In this document: in pieces, positions 54,515 to 64,000 of the stretch | Position numbering within the stretch: position 1 is the stretch's first letter | Layout of the letters: each line of letters opens with the position of its first letter | Assembly: GCA_902702965.1 (NCBI GenBank) | Contig: CACRXP010001247.1 | Coordinates: forward strand, 1,782 to 65,781 | DNA length: 64,000 nucleotides | Source of the DNA: Spirometra erinaceieuropaei | Lineage: Eukaryota > Platyhelminthes > Cestoda > Diphyllobothriidea > Diphyllobothriidae | Reading direction: 5' to 3' | Position numbers and translations under genes: made by a program | Notes under the pieces: model-generated | What the model saw: the letters and a program-made list of their open reading frames with translations, nothing else | Told to the model about the DNA's origin: nothing | Database searches by the model: none

Positions 54515-56975
54515 CGTCCTGATTCGTGGATTGGTTCATTAGCGTAGGGGAAAACCTATTGGCTGTGGCTTGGGCATGATGAAATGTGGTTGTCACTGCG
54601 TGCGGAAGGCAAACGCCGCCCTCATTACTTAGTTGCCACGGTTGAAGCTAAAATAATTTTTTCAGAAAACTGGTGAGGAAGGGACTGCAGCGGCAGCCTT
54701 TCGCATTTGAATCAAATTTCGGCCTATCAAAGCGAATCGTTGCTCCTGGGAGCCGCTGGCCATACTGACCCTCGAGGTTGCAGGATTTGTTGCACGGATA
54801 ACCTGTATGCCGGCGGTAAACACGGTAAAGATAACAACGCCTGCAATTGAATGCAGGCAAGGAAATTAGATTCCGCGTGACGTTAGGCTGGCCCAGACCT
54901 GTAGGCAAACGTCGAGAATCAGCGGTTAACGTCCTCGTTTATGACGATCGAACTGTCATCTAGCGGGTTAGTATTGCACACTGAAGTCTGGCACACCGGC
55001 TGCCTTATAAAATGCTGCAAAGCATGATGACAGAACTATGATATGGAGATCACGAACCGCCTTTAAATAAGTTAGTTTGTCACCGGTGCCTTATGGTTAG
55101 GTTATTGAACCAAAGCGCTAGATGCAACCTCAACAAGAAATCCGAACAGCTGTTGGGGAATCCCCTGTACTCAAAATCCTCGCGAAACCTCATTAAACGG
55201 ATTCGGGTATTACGATACATGTTAAGGCGTCCGGGAGAACCGACGCGCTCCCTGGTTCAGTCGCGCGGGCAAATATTTTGTGAGACGGACTACTCAATCG
55301 GAAATTAACACTTAATACTGGATGCTGGAATATGGGAACTTCCCAAGATCCTGGTACCAAAGTCTGGGGCGCGCAGCCTTCGTCAGTCCAGCGTGCATGT
55401 CTGTTCCCTATCTGAAGTCTGAATACCCAACTCAGGTGCTGAGTAAGTAAAGATCCTCGGAGTTAACTCTAACTTCACCCCGAATCGCAACGGTCCACGC
55501 GACTCTTCCGGTAGACGCAGTGTGACGAACACCATTGCAACATGTGAACAGCGCACTACTTGCGTGAGAACCAGAGGTCGGATGGTTTACGTGTAACTGA
55601 ACAGTCATTTTGTGAACACATCTGTTGTCTTTATGTAATCAGTTGAACACCGTGATAAAGAAGACTTTATGGCTGCCAGTGTTGGTCAAGACACTCCCTC
55701 ACCGTGGTCTCAAAGGAGTTACCACCTCAAAAGTGGTCGTCTCCAGTGAGCAACAAATGCTTCCTGGCAGTAAAAGAAATGTTGGCCCGTTTCAGACGGC
55801 TACTTCGGTCACTAAGCATGCAAAAGAGCCATTTTTAGACATTTTCGTGGGCCTCTACCTAGGCGAGATATCCGTTATTAATTCAGTAAGACAGTATTGT
55901 GACGGAGCAACTCAAATGAGCGGCCCCGGGGTGAAGTAAGATAACTGAACCCAATCCAGACCTCTAAAGCCCGTACTTTGCTCAATTTTTGTCTGACGGA
56001 ATTGATAAGTGCTCTCGGTATTTGTTGAAATGCGATGCAAATCCCGCCACATATTTTGATAAGACGCCAAATGTTTCCTGGTCCAATGTCACCGCAGAAC
56101 ACAAGCAACTGGTCCTCCCAGCCCGGGAATAATCAGGGATCTAAATACCTCAGCAAGTTCCTATTTAAGACCAACAAGCAATGAAAATTAAGTCATAAGT
56201 CAAACCGCACGAATAAGCCTTGTGCAATTTTAATGGGCAAGAATTCCGGTTAGAAAAAAAAATAAGCTGCACGCATCGGACGACCTTAAATGATTTTTGG
56301 GTTCGCGAAAAGTACCATTCAGGCCAGAATCCCGTTTGGCGCGATCGAAAAATAATCTAGAATGCACGCTCGCGTGAAACTGGCTTCCTAAATGTAATGC
56401 TTATTAAGAAATCTTATTAACACATCTAAGTAAGGTGCCGACCGTCTTAAGAACTGTAAGGTTGGTTGCAGCCCGAACGTTGTTCCTTTCGAGTATTTTC
56501 GTCTTACATCCCATGTAATGCCTGTCTCACGAGGGCACATACCAACATCTGGAGAGGATGCGAACGTCTACCTACCAGTCTTGAAACACATTGACCCACT
56601 ACGCGGACCTGCACGCATCAGAACAGGGCTAATAAGATTTCTCATGGTTTCCTACCGAGATTGGACGACAGTGGTCTATACATACCCTGATTGCCGGGTA
56701 CAGAAGATAGGTAGGCCACATAAGCGAGAACAGCTACGCGGTCTACGCGAGTTCCACTGCCTCTCCTGATGACTTCTGCCTTGACGAGCTTGTCCAGAAC
56801 ACAATGTCAAAAAGACTATACGGCCCAGCGAACAGGTCATAGGTAAGGGACGAGGTGCGGCTAACGCGAATGCAGCACTGACTTACTGGGGCACACAAAC
56901 GCCCCAAAATCCGGACGTATGACTAAACCAAGTTTTGTAAAGGTTAAAATAAGTCATACACATGCCATTAATTTA
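54515..56975. other. Repeat-poor stretch downstream of asnA
   Basis: ORFs at 54648-54908, 55093-55308, 55625-55939, 55878-56108 and 56518-56769 lack motifs I can name. A possible LINE trace (VKILGVNSNFTPNRNG at about 55452-55500) resembles the post-RT VxxLGV block but is weak. No AATAAA lies in the first 80 bases after the asnA stop on its strand. Confidence 0.45.
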
Positions 56976-56980
56976 CTGAA

Positions 56981-58132
56981 CTAAAGCAAATGGATATTCT
57001 TTTTCAAACAATCCTGTACAATTTCATCGGACCAGAGGGAGACCTGGACTTCTCCGATATGAACCTTATCCAAAAAGAAGAGGCACAACCGGGATTGACC
57101 AATGCCACCGCCTACCGTATATGGGAGTTCACCATTTAGGAGTCTCCTGTGGAAATCAAACTGCTTCCTTTTTTCTTGTCCAGCAAGCTTCAACTGCCTC
57201 TCCATGGCCTCCTCATCCACGCGGATGCCCATGCTAGATAACTCCAAACCGATGTCCAGCGGTTCGTAGTAAACAATAATGTCCCCATTTAGTTCCCAGT
57301 CATCATAGTCAGGCGCACGTCCATCGTGTTTATTCCCCGATTTTAGCGTCTTCCCGATCTGGGTAATGAAAATGGCTCCATACTTCTTCGAATAAACCCG
57401 TTCTCGCTCCTTCGGCGTCATTTCTGGATACAGATCTTCAAGCTCCTGTGAACTGACAAACGTGATGCTATCTGGCAGTTTTCGGGTAAGACAAGGATAT
57501 GCCTTGACAATCTTCTCTTCGAGTTCCTTTAATGCTTCATATATTCGCTCCACGACATCCTTTAGCATATCGTACGTTCTGTCCTCCTTGCGTATCACCA
57601 CCTCCCAATCCCATTGGTCGACGTAATAGGAGTGTATTGGACTCAGATCTTCATCTCGTCGTATGGCATTCATGTCTGTGTAGAGACCGCTTCCTACTTC
57701 AAAATCATATCGCTTCAAAGCCATTCGCTTCCATTTTGCCAGTGAATGAATGATGACACCTTTCGCCTTCGACTTGAATTCAAACGAGATAGGCCTCTCA
57801 TACCCGTTGAGATCGTCATTTAGTCCACTTTCGGCAGCGACAAACAACGGCGCCGAGACTCTGGTAAGGTTGAGTTTAGTCGCAAGGGCCTGCTGGAAAG
57901 TATCTTTAACCACCTTGATGGCGTGCTGAGTGTCTATAAGTGATAGTTTGGATTGGTATTCGAACCGCCCGTTCTGCAATGACTCCATTGGTTTCAAAAG
58001 GCAAATGTCCAGAGCGTAATGCCGAGAGAGCGTAATTCCAAGCGGCAGTGGCAGCCAAACCTCCCAACCGTTTCTGACCGCAGCTGAACCTCTAATGCCT
58101 GCGAAAGTCATTTCCGCGCCTTCTATAGGCAT
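56981..58132 (-). CDS. asnA: Aspartate--ammonia ligase (asparagine synthetase A)
   Basis: Makes asparagine from aspartate, ammonia and ATP (AMP and pyrophosphate released); cytosolic in known cases. AsnA has a class II aminoacyl-tRNA synthetase-like fold and is unrelated to the glutamine-using AsnB/ASNS normal in animals. All family blocks appear in order: SKLSLIDTQHAIKVVKDTFQ (61-80), LNLTRVSAPLFV (87-98), GLNDDLNGYERPISF (103-117), HSLAKWKRMALKRYDF (129-144), GLYTDMNAIRRDED (149-162), HSYYVDQWDWE (167-177), VSSQELEDLYP (226-236), GRAPDYDDWELNGDI (271-285), ELSSMGIRVDEEAM (297-310) and GGGIGQSRLCLFFL (341-354), then HIGEVQVSLW (358-367). No stop, frameshift or intron interrupts it. Length is 383 residues against about 330 in E. 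coli. The first 48 residues have no family counterpart; starting at Met49 (57988) gives 335 residues, so that is the likelier start unless the extension is a targeting peptide. Wording is closer to Firmicutes/Bacteroidetes/protist AsnA than to the E. coli enzyme, from memory. No operon partner. Confidence 0.95.
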   Translation of the reverse strand: MPIEGAEMTFAGIRGSAAVRNGWEVWLPLPLGITLSRHYALDICLLKPMESLQNGRFEYQSKLSLIDTQHAIKVVKDTFQQALATKLNLTRVSAPLFVAAESGLNDDLNGYERPISFEFKSKAKGVIIHSLAKWKRMALKRYDFEVGSGLYTDMNAIRRDEDLSPIHSYYVDQWDWEVVIRKEDRTYDMLKDVVERIYEALKELEEKIVKAYPCLTRKLPDSITFVSSQELEDLYPEMTPKERERVYSKKYGAIFITQIGKTLKSGNKHDGRAPDYDDWELNGDIIVYYEPLDIGLELSSMGIRVDEEAMERQLKLAGQEKRKQFDFHRRLLNGELPYTVGGGIGQSRLCLFFLDKVHIGEVQVSLWSDEIVQDCLKKNIHLL

Positions 58133-58162
58133 TCTGTGACGTATCGACTTTTTCTTTTTCCC

Positions 58163-58216
58163 ATTGGCTGTTCTAATAGATGACTAGCCAATGCCGACGA
58201 GCGTTCTTCTCATTGG
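58163..58216 (-). promoter_or_regulatory. Cluster of three CCAAT boxes upstream of asnA
   Basis: CCAAT occurs on the minus strand at 58163-58167 and 58212-58216 and on the plus strand at 58188-58192, all within 31-84 bp of the first possible ATG. Spacing is about 25 bp. CCAAT boxes bind NF-Y in animals. There is no TATA box nearby. Three in 54 bp is more than expected by chance, but promoter function is inference. Confidence 0.4.
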
Positions 58217-58219
58217 ACA

Positions 58220-60475
58220 GCACGCTGGCTCGCCTGTACGTCTTCCCAACGGGCATGGCCGTCGTTGGTGTGTGCTTTAGATAATGTTGTCGGGGCTTTG
58301 ACACGTGTCCCCTTTTTCTAATCATGCCGGACGAACTACGATAACTTGCCGTAAAGGAGGGTGCACTTTTTGATTACAGCCAGCCATACGTCAGCTCGCG
58401 CCGATTTTTTGAAGCTACCTCCTTGTTTTAATTTCAGTCCGGTATTTGGAACCAAAGTTTAGTAAGAGATTTCACAGTAACACTTCCACGGTCCCCAAGT
58501 AAGCATTTTCACTACCTGGGTAGTGGTGCTTCGCGCGTTCTCCCACAAACTGCAGAAGGGTGATTAAAGTCGCTAAAAATCCTCCGCTCAGTCGTCCAGG
58601 GCTTTTGGTTTCTTCGAGTCAAATAAAATCGAACTAAACACTAGCGAAGTTCCTGTGGTCTGCATGGCCCAAAATACCTTCTTAGTTGCGAATGAGTCTA
58701 CTGTGGCCGAAGAATCCTTGCAGTTTCTCACTACTTTTTAGTAATTAGTGTTTCCTATCCCGAGTTTATTTCCTCATCTTAAAAATGCGATGTAATTTGT
58801 AGACGCGCTGTTGAATCAGGTCCTTCTCAGATTTTAGGTGCAGACTCCGTTGGCCTTTACCATCGAGCCATCCCAGATAACGCAGTGTATAGGGTCGAAG
58901 GTGGCGGCGTAAATAGCGTCCGGATGTGATCAGATTATTCGCAGTATTTCCACTTTTACAACTTTTGCAACTTGGAAAACAGTTGCTGCCTGGCTCGGTA
59001 TCGTCAAACTGAGGAAATGCCTAATGTGTACTGAAAACCTCTCGGCAAATTTTTCAAAAGATTTTTATGCAGCGAAAAGCGCAGCATTTAATTATTGAAG
59101 ATACACTCAAAAAGGTAGTGGCCACCACCCAGACGACTGACGGTCGTCTTATTCAGTTCATTTTTTTTCTCAGTTCAAGAACTCGAGCAAAACATTATTT
59201 TCCATGGAGGTGTAGTGCCACGGCGGACGGAGTGTGCACACAGAGTGCTATAATCATCAGGCCAAATCCCGTGTTGTAGGAGAAGACACAAGGCGCCAGA
59301 CTGAGGGGTTTTTGTATACAGAACCCTGGGTTGTCGTCTCAGGTGGCAGTGGCAGCTGGCGAGGCCAGGGCTGGTGTCGACTGCGTTTAGTAATGCCTGA
59401 GAGTTCGTAGGAAAGGGTTGGCAGTCGCTTTTGTAGGTATGGTGTCCAATCGGTGTATGTTTCATTTGTCGAGGGTTGACCTTCAAGTGGCTTATGTTGC
59501 TGGTTGCAGGTGGGTGGTGAGTCTATGGGGCGCATGGGAAACTGCGACTCTGCACGCACGTGCGTCTGAGTTGAATTCAGTCGAGTGGCTGCAGTTCAGT
59601 GCGTCTGGAACGCTTAACGTCCCCTTGAACTAACGAGACCCTAAACAAGGACGCCAGACATGGCCGTGATGGCTATCAATAACAGATGTTTCAACTATTG
59701 CCTTTCCTGGACTTTTAGACTACACTCCAGGAGGCAGCTGTAGCCATGCAGCTTCCTCAGCAGTCACACAGTGTAGGACCACTGTAGATGTTATAGGTCG
59801 ATGCAAATTATAAATTTCCATCTTCCCAATGTAGCAAATTTGAATTTTCTCCTGAACGTGAAACCTTTTGAAGTTTAAGTAAGGGACTACGGATCTTGCG
59901 TTCTGCAGCATTTCACAGTTTTCGGTCTATAAACGCACTTCCAACTGCTTCAGTGATCCTGAATAGCATTTGAAATAATGCGAATTAGCAACGATATAGA
60001 GAAGGACCCCACTTAACTGTCAGTAGCCTGTGGATCGTCTCAAATGGGGCTTTATCTTAGGATACATTTGTTGGCTGTTGCAAAAATTACACTGCCCACA
60101 ATGATTACTTCCCACGACCTCACACCTTATCTCGAAATCCGTTATTTTGTGAAGTTTACTTACCGTTTATTGTTTAAATACTACCCTCATTTCCGTTGTC
60201 GTACAATAGCGTAGAATAAGAATTTCGGCATAAATTCAGGCGATTTCTGTGTTTTCTTTCATTTTGCCAGATTACTGTCTTGCGTGCTGTCCCACCCATA
60301 AAACTCTCCTTATCGTAAATCACGTATCCATAGTCTACTGACGGTTAATTGGGGTCTTTCTCTATACCGATGCCTGCGAAACTGCATTATTTAGCCGGTA
60401 ATAGCCTGCTAGTTTGGCCCTCACCAATGACAAGGTCCACACTATCCCACGAGGTGAACGCAGCCATCACTTGAA
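58220..60475. other. Repeat-poor stretch upstream of asnA
   Basis: ORFs at 59067-59279, 59175-59559, 59418-59633 and 59720-59911 show no known motif. No repeat family of this window was recognised. Confidence 0.5.
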
Positions 60476-60479
60476 GGCT

Positions 60480-60990
60480 AGTTTGTTTAATGGTAGAGGG
60501 TCGTGCTCATCGATCGCTCCCATGGAACCCACTCGTCCCGTTGTGCCTTAGGGCTCTCTCTCTCTCGAGCCCAACCAACAGCCACACAGCGGCGCATGAT
60601 ATAGGCGGATTGACGACGGCTAATAAGCCAGAAATATCTATTCCAGTCTCCCTTGTCTTTGTCGGTAATACCGTTCTGCCTATAGCACGCGCCACTGTGT
60701 GGCTGCTGGTTGGGCTCGATAGAGAGAGCCGTAAGGCACCACGAGATGATTGAGTTCCGTAGAAACGATTGACGAGCGCAAACTTCTACCAGTTTACATT
60801 CCCAATCTCAACCGACAGCTTAACGAGTCCCTGGCTCAGTGGCAGAGGCGTGGACTTCAAACTAACGGGCCGTGGGATCGAGCCCAAGTGTTCCGCACTT
60901 CGGAGTTGGGTATGACTGACTGACGAGAGCTAATGACCACTCCAGTCTCCCCTGTCTTCGTCTTTAATACCATTCTGCTAATTTGTCTGT
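60480..60990 (+). repeat. tRNA-derived SINE, copy 7 with joined partial units
   Basis: The full unit runs about 60660-60990: CGGTAATACCGTTCTGCCTA, CTCGATAGAGAGAGCCGTAA, then A-box region GTCCCTGGCTCAGTGG and B-box region GGGCCGTGGGATCGAGCC, body GACTGACTGACGAGAGCTAA, tail CAGTCTCCCCTGTCTTCGTC. Partial units precede it at 60490-60660, one of them in inverted orientation. ORFs in this span are repeat-derived. Confidence 0.8.
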
Positions 60991-60994
60991 TGTG

Positions 60995-62590
60995 TACCTG
61001 ATGCATTTGCCCACTCCCTTCTCTCACAACCATCCACTTCCACCAAAACCATGACGACCAGAGATGGACGTAGTTCCAGTAGCTGTGGAGCTACATATCC
61101 AGGACGTGCGCGCCTAACATGATCTCGCCTCTAACTCCACACGTACTGGGTTAAACTCGAGTGTCTCTGTTCTCATTACACTCGAGACTGCCTTAGAGGT
61201 CACCTTGAGAAGCAGCCCTTACGGCCTAACTCTCGGTCCTGAGAAATACCGAGGGATTCCGTCAGTTAGCGGTCTTCCGGACGTCAACTGCTAGCGCATT
61301 TGGTTGTTTCTGCTGAGGAAGTAGACGAGAGATCCGGACTGGATCTACCTCTCCATCTCTCCCTCCCTCCCTCCCTCCCTCTCTCGCTCTCTTTAATTCC
61401 TTCGACCAACGACCTCTCTGAGTTAGACAATCTGAATGAGACTGGGCTTAGTGGCTGATATGACCTGAAGTCGCTATTCATCGTCTGCCTCACAAGAACG
61501 CGAATCGTGCACGAATGAAAGATGTGAGAAGGACCTAGACATGGATAAAGTATATGACCAGGGTCAGAAAAAAGTAACCTGTGGAGCGTGTCTTACGGGA
61601 TGGTGGTAATAGAGGTCATACCGGTGGGGCCTTACAACGAGGAGTTAGGAGACCCTGGCATGGAAACTGAAAAAAGTCAAAAAGTACCACGAAACTTTGT
61701 CGGTGGTAAGATAGTAAGCGGAATTCAATCTCGAAATTCAAGGAAAAAAACTACTTCTCAGATATAAAGAAGTAGGTCGTGTCCTAACGTTCTCCGTTGG
61801 GCACCCGGATATGATAGCGATGTTGATTATTTGAATATGCATAGGAAGACGCCTCTTGCATTCCCTTAACTGCGGACGAATCGTTTGCCTTTTATTAAAG
61901 AATTACTTATGGGGGTGCAGAAAAACGAGTCTGTATAGACATTTTTGCGGCACTGAGTACTAGGGGCGATTTAGTTCAAATAATGTCATCTTGCCGGGGT
62001 TAGAGCCGTCGAAGGGTTTGATCGCATTCCGATCAAAAATGCCACCGAACAAGGTCTATATTGATAAATATAGTAAGCAGTTCTCGATAGTAAACCTAAC
62101 CCAGTCGTATACTTTATCCTTACAAGGTCTCCTATTAATGAAGAACCATTGCAGTCCGCTTTGCCTTTCCGAGAAGAGAATTGTCCAATCGGCTGGCAGC
62201 CCTTCAAGTCACAAAGGCCAGCATGGCGTGCCAGTTCAGGTGCGTCAGTGTTGCTGCGGTGTGGAATTAAGGGATTGGTGAGGATGGATGAATGTTGGAG
62301 AGGATAGACTTATCGGCTTCACTACCTCCCTCTCCATCTCCCCCTCTTCTCTTTCCCATACTCGGTGACTCTCCGAGCCTGTCGAGCCGCTGCTGATGAG
62401 GTGAAGCATAGTAGCTAGCGTGCAGTGAAAGCATCCGGCTTCAGAATGTCACACGCAGACTCAGTGCAGTCCGGAGTACGTGCATCGTCAGCCAGCGTGG
62501 TTTTGCTCTGGTTAAGCGTACCTGCAGCGCAGTCCATTTAAGAGGTGATGGTAATAATCGGGAGATGACACCCAAAAAAATCCGCCTAAC
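60995..62590. other. Unannotated stretch before the Merlin relic
   Basis: Contains a (CCCT)n run at 61362-61385. Segments at 61575-61625 and 62590-62640 share CTTACGGGA...GGTGGTAATAG.GGT, so a second, more decayed piece of the Merlin-like element may lie at about 61290-61700. No readable transposase there. Confidence 0.4.
61362..61385 (+). repeat. (CCCT)n simple repeat
   Basis: TCCC repeated five times followed by CTCTCGCTCTC. Low complexity. Confidence 0.85.
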
Positions 62591-62604
62591 CATAGCAGCC
62601 TGTC

Positions 62605-63057
62605 TTACGGGACAGGTGGTAATAGGGGTTTTATGCGTGGTGGCTGGTCGGGATGTACGATACTAGCCGACAGAAAGCCTTATTTGAACAGGTGAATAGT
62701 CAGCGTTGGCCCGCTCTCCGTTCCCTTATTACAAAATGAGTCGCCAAAGGCAGTATAGTGGTAACGGACGAGTGGAAGGCGTATAATCGTCTTCCCTCAG
62801 AAGGTTATCTACATTTCTCCGGTAACCACTCAAATAACTTCAAGGATCCTATCACCGGACGGCACAGCAATGCCATTGAGGCATACTGGAGTAGACTGAA
62901 AAGGAAACACCCCAAGGGAGGCCCTGTATGTGGTCGAGCTGCGTGGGCTCACATAGACGAAGGACAGTATCGTCCTTGGTTTGGTCCCAATGCCATGTCT
63001 TTGACAGGTGCCTGGGAACTGTTCCTGTCCCCTGTTGTGCAGAATTATCCTATTTAA
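62605..63057 (+). pseudogene. Merlin-type (IS1016-like) DDE transposase relic
   Basis: One frame reads VGMYDTSRQKALFEQVNSQR, WPALRSLITK, a TGA at 62737-62739, then VAKGSIVVTDEWKAYNRLPS, GYLHFSGNHSNNFKDPITGR and HSNAIEAYWSRLKRKHP. The three acidic residues fit the Merlin/IS1016 catalytic triad: Asp at 62659 (YDTSR), Asp at 62767 (VTDEW), Glu at 62878 (NAIEAYW). Before 62650 the frame shifts and the trace is GGNRGFMRGGW. The N-terminal DNA-binding part is missing. No terminal inverted repeat was identified. One stop and one frameshift are the visible lesions in the catalytic part, so decay is moderate. Merlin elements are known from flatworms and other animals. Confidence 0.85.
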
Positions 63058-63059
63058 AA

Positions 63060-64000
63060 GTGATTTTGTTTTGTAATAAACTGCCATAATGCGAATGTAT
63101 GCCGTACATTCAGGTGTACGTGTGTACCGATGGGGAAGGTTGGGTAACAGCGACCATCGTCCATGCAACCTCCTGCGATGTTCGTTCGACCAGCCCATGT
63201 TAGGCCGTCGCGGAAAGTCCAAGTAGTGCGTGAAAAAAGGCCTGCAACCGCTGATATAGCCTGAAGGCGTTTAAGTCCACTGTTAAAGGTATTATTTCTA
63301 GGTAACGGATTTATTTGAGTGCCATCTCCCGATTGTTACCGAGATGATGTAATAATCCTTAAAAACTAGGCCTTGTAACACTTGCCAACTCTCTTTCTTT
63401 GGTTTAACCTTTCATTCTCTAAAAAAGGCTTTGTCTTTTGTAAAGTCTACTTCTTTTTTGTTAAAGGATTTGGTCGCGTTCGCCATTCGTTTCTTCTCTT
63501 GAAAATTTCACCTGTTAGATACGGGAAACTTCCAAATGTATTACACTCTTATCTCAACGTTTGCACACAGCCGATTAAGATTTTTAGTGGTTTCCCAATC
63601 CCTATATATTGTAAAGAGTTCAGTCATTCGGGGTAGCTTGTATGAACCACTTTTGTCGTTTCTTGCCAGTCACACGTCTAGTATACTTCAGAATGCCAAG
63701 ACCCCTATGCGAAGGGTAAAATTAATCAGTGTGGCAGGCTACACGCGCTATTAATCTGCCGAGTCGTTACTTATGTACCAGACGTATTCTGGATCCCGAA
63801 AGTAGCCTATAGGCTCTTTTCCAATGATAAAGCGCACAACTCCTTCTCCCTGCTTGGCACAGAGGTTCGGTCACGCTTGTTGGTAACGACCATCCACTGT
63901 AAATTGGAATCGGTGGTCAAATCAGAACCGCTCAGGGAGTTTAAGAAGCTGGGCGTCTTCTGCCCCGAAGGTCTCCAAAACGCGCATAATGACCGAATTT
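63060..64000. other. Unannotated end of window
   Basis: AATAAA-like TAATAAACTG lies at 63076, shortly after the transposase frame. ORFs at 63382-63636 and 63536-63754 are hydrophobic by composition (T-rich DNA) and have no motif. Nothing else recognised. Confidence 0.45.

Noticed and set aside
55625..55939. A 104-codon ORF as a gene
   Set aside because: No motif, no neighbours, and length within chance for 64 kb in six frames.
56981..58132. Bacterial contamination as the source of asnA
   Set aside because: No neighbouring bacterial genes, no operon or ribosome binding site, and host repeats on both sides. Not fully excluded without reads.
1..64000. CRISPR arrays, bacterial operons or phage genes
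   Set aside because: No regularly spaced short direct repeats with unique spacers, no gene packing, and no phage structural proteins.

Overview
The window reads as repeat-rich metazoan nuclear DNA. It is most like a parasitic flatworm (tapeworm or fluke), inferred from the mix of 5'-truncated CR1/Jockey-type LINEs, Penelope-like elements (PLEs) with GIY-YIG ends and hammerhead-like motifs, tRNA-derived short repeats and a Merlin transposase relic. There are no operons, no bacterial gene spacing and no rRNA. Almost every protein-like stretch is a broken mobile element. The species cannot be named from the sequence.

The exception is an intact, intronless ORF at 56981-58132 (minus strand). It encodes a full-length aspartate--ammonia ligase (asparagine synthetase A, AsnA), a family typical of bacteria, archaea and some protists. 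It lies in a 6 kb stretch free of recognised repeats (about 54.5-60.5 kb). Both flanks carry repeat families found elsewhere in the window, so it looks embedded in the host chromosome. Three CCAAT boxes lie just upstream. This is the best candidate for something new: a horizontally acquired amino-acid biosynthesis gene in an animal.

Layout. 2.4-3.4 kb: LINE-B relic. 3.8-4.6 kb: PLE tail folded back on itself. 4.6-10.2 kb: nothing recognised. 10.26-10.6 kb: perfect 34-bp hairpin and a tRNA-like repeat. 13.2-18.3 kb: tRNA-derived SINEs and foldback repeats. 20.6-21.6 kb: PLE with the best hammerhead-like motif. 21.9-22.45 kb: about 200-bp tandem repeat. 22.9-29.2 kb: two LINE-A copies tail-to-tail, sharing a stop in the RT catalytic motif. 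29.3-31.1 kb: R1 repeats and another PLE relic. 33.3-34.2 kb: LINE-C relic. 34.2-36.2 and 40.8-42.8 kb: a 2-kb duplicated block, each copy with the same nested palindromic foldback element. 36.4-37.8 kb: more foldback units. 39.7-40.7 kb: second LINE-B copy. 43.6-48.4 kb: SINEs and a tandem tRNA-like array. 48.5-52.6 kb: several PLE pieces, with an inverted pair of hammerhead-bearing ends. 53.45-54.2 kb: LINE-D relic. 57-58.2 kb: asnA. 60.5-61.0 kb: SINE. 62.6-63.06 kb: Merlin transposase relic.

The genes do not form a pathway. The only gene likely to act in cell metabolism is asnA; the rest documents retroelement insertion, nesting, inversion and decay. Repeat and family boundaries were judged by eye and are approximate.
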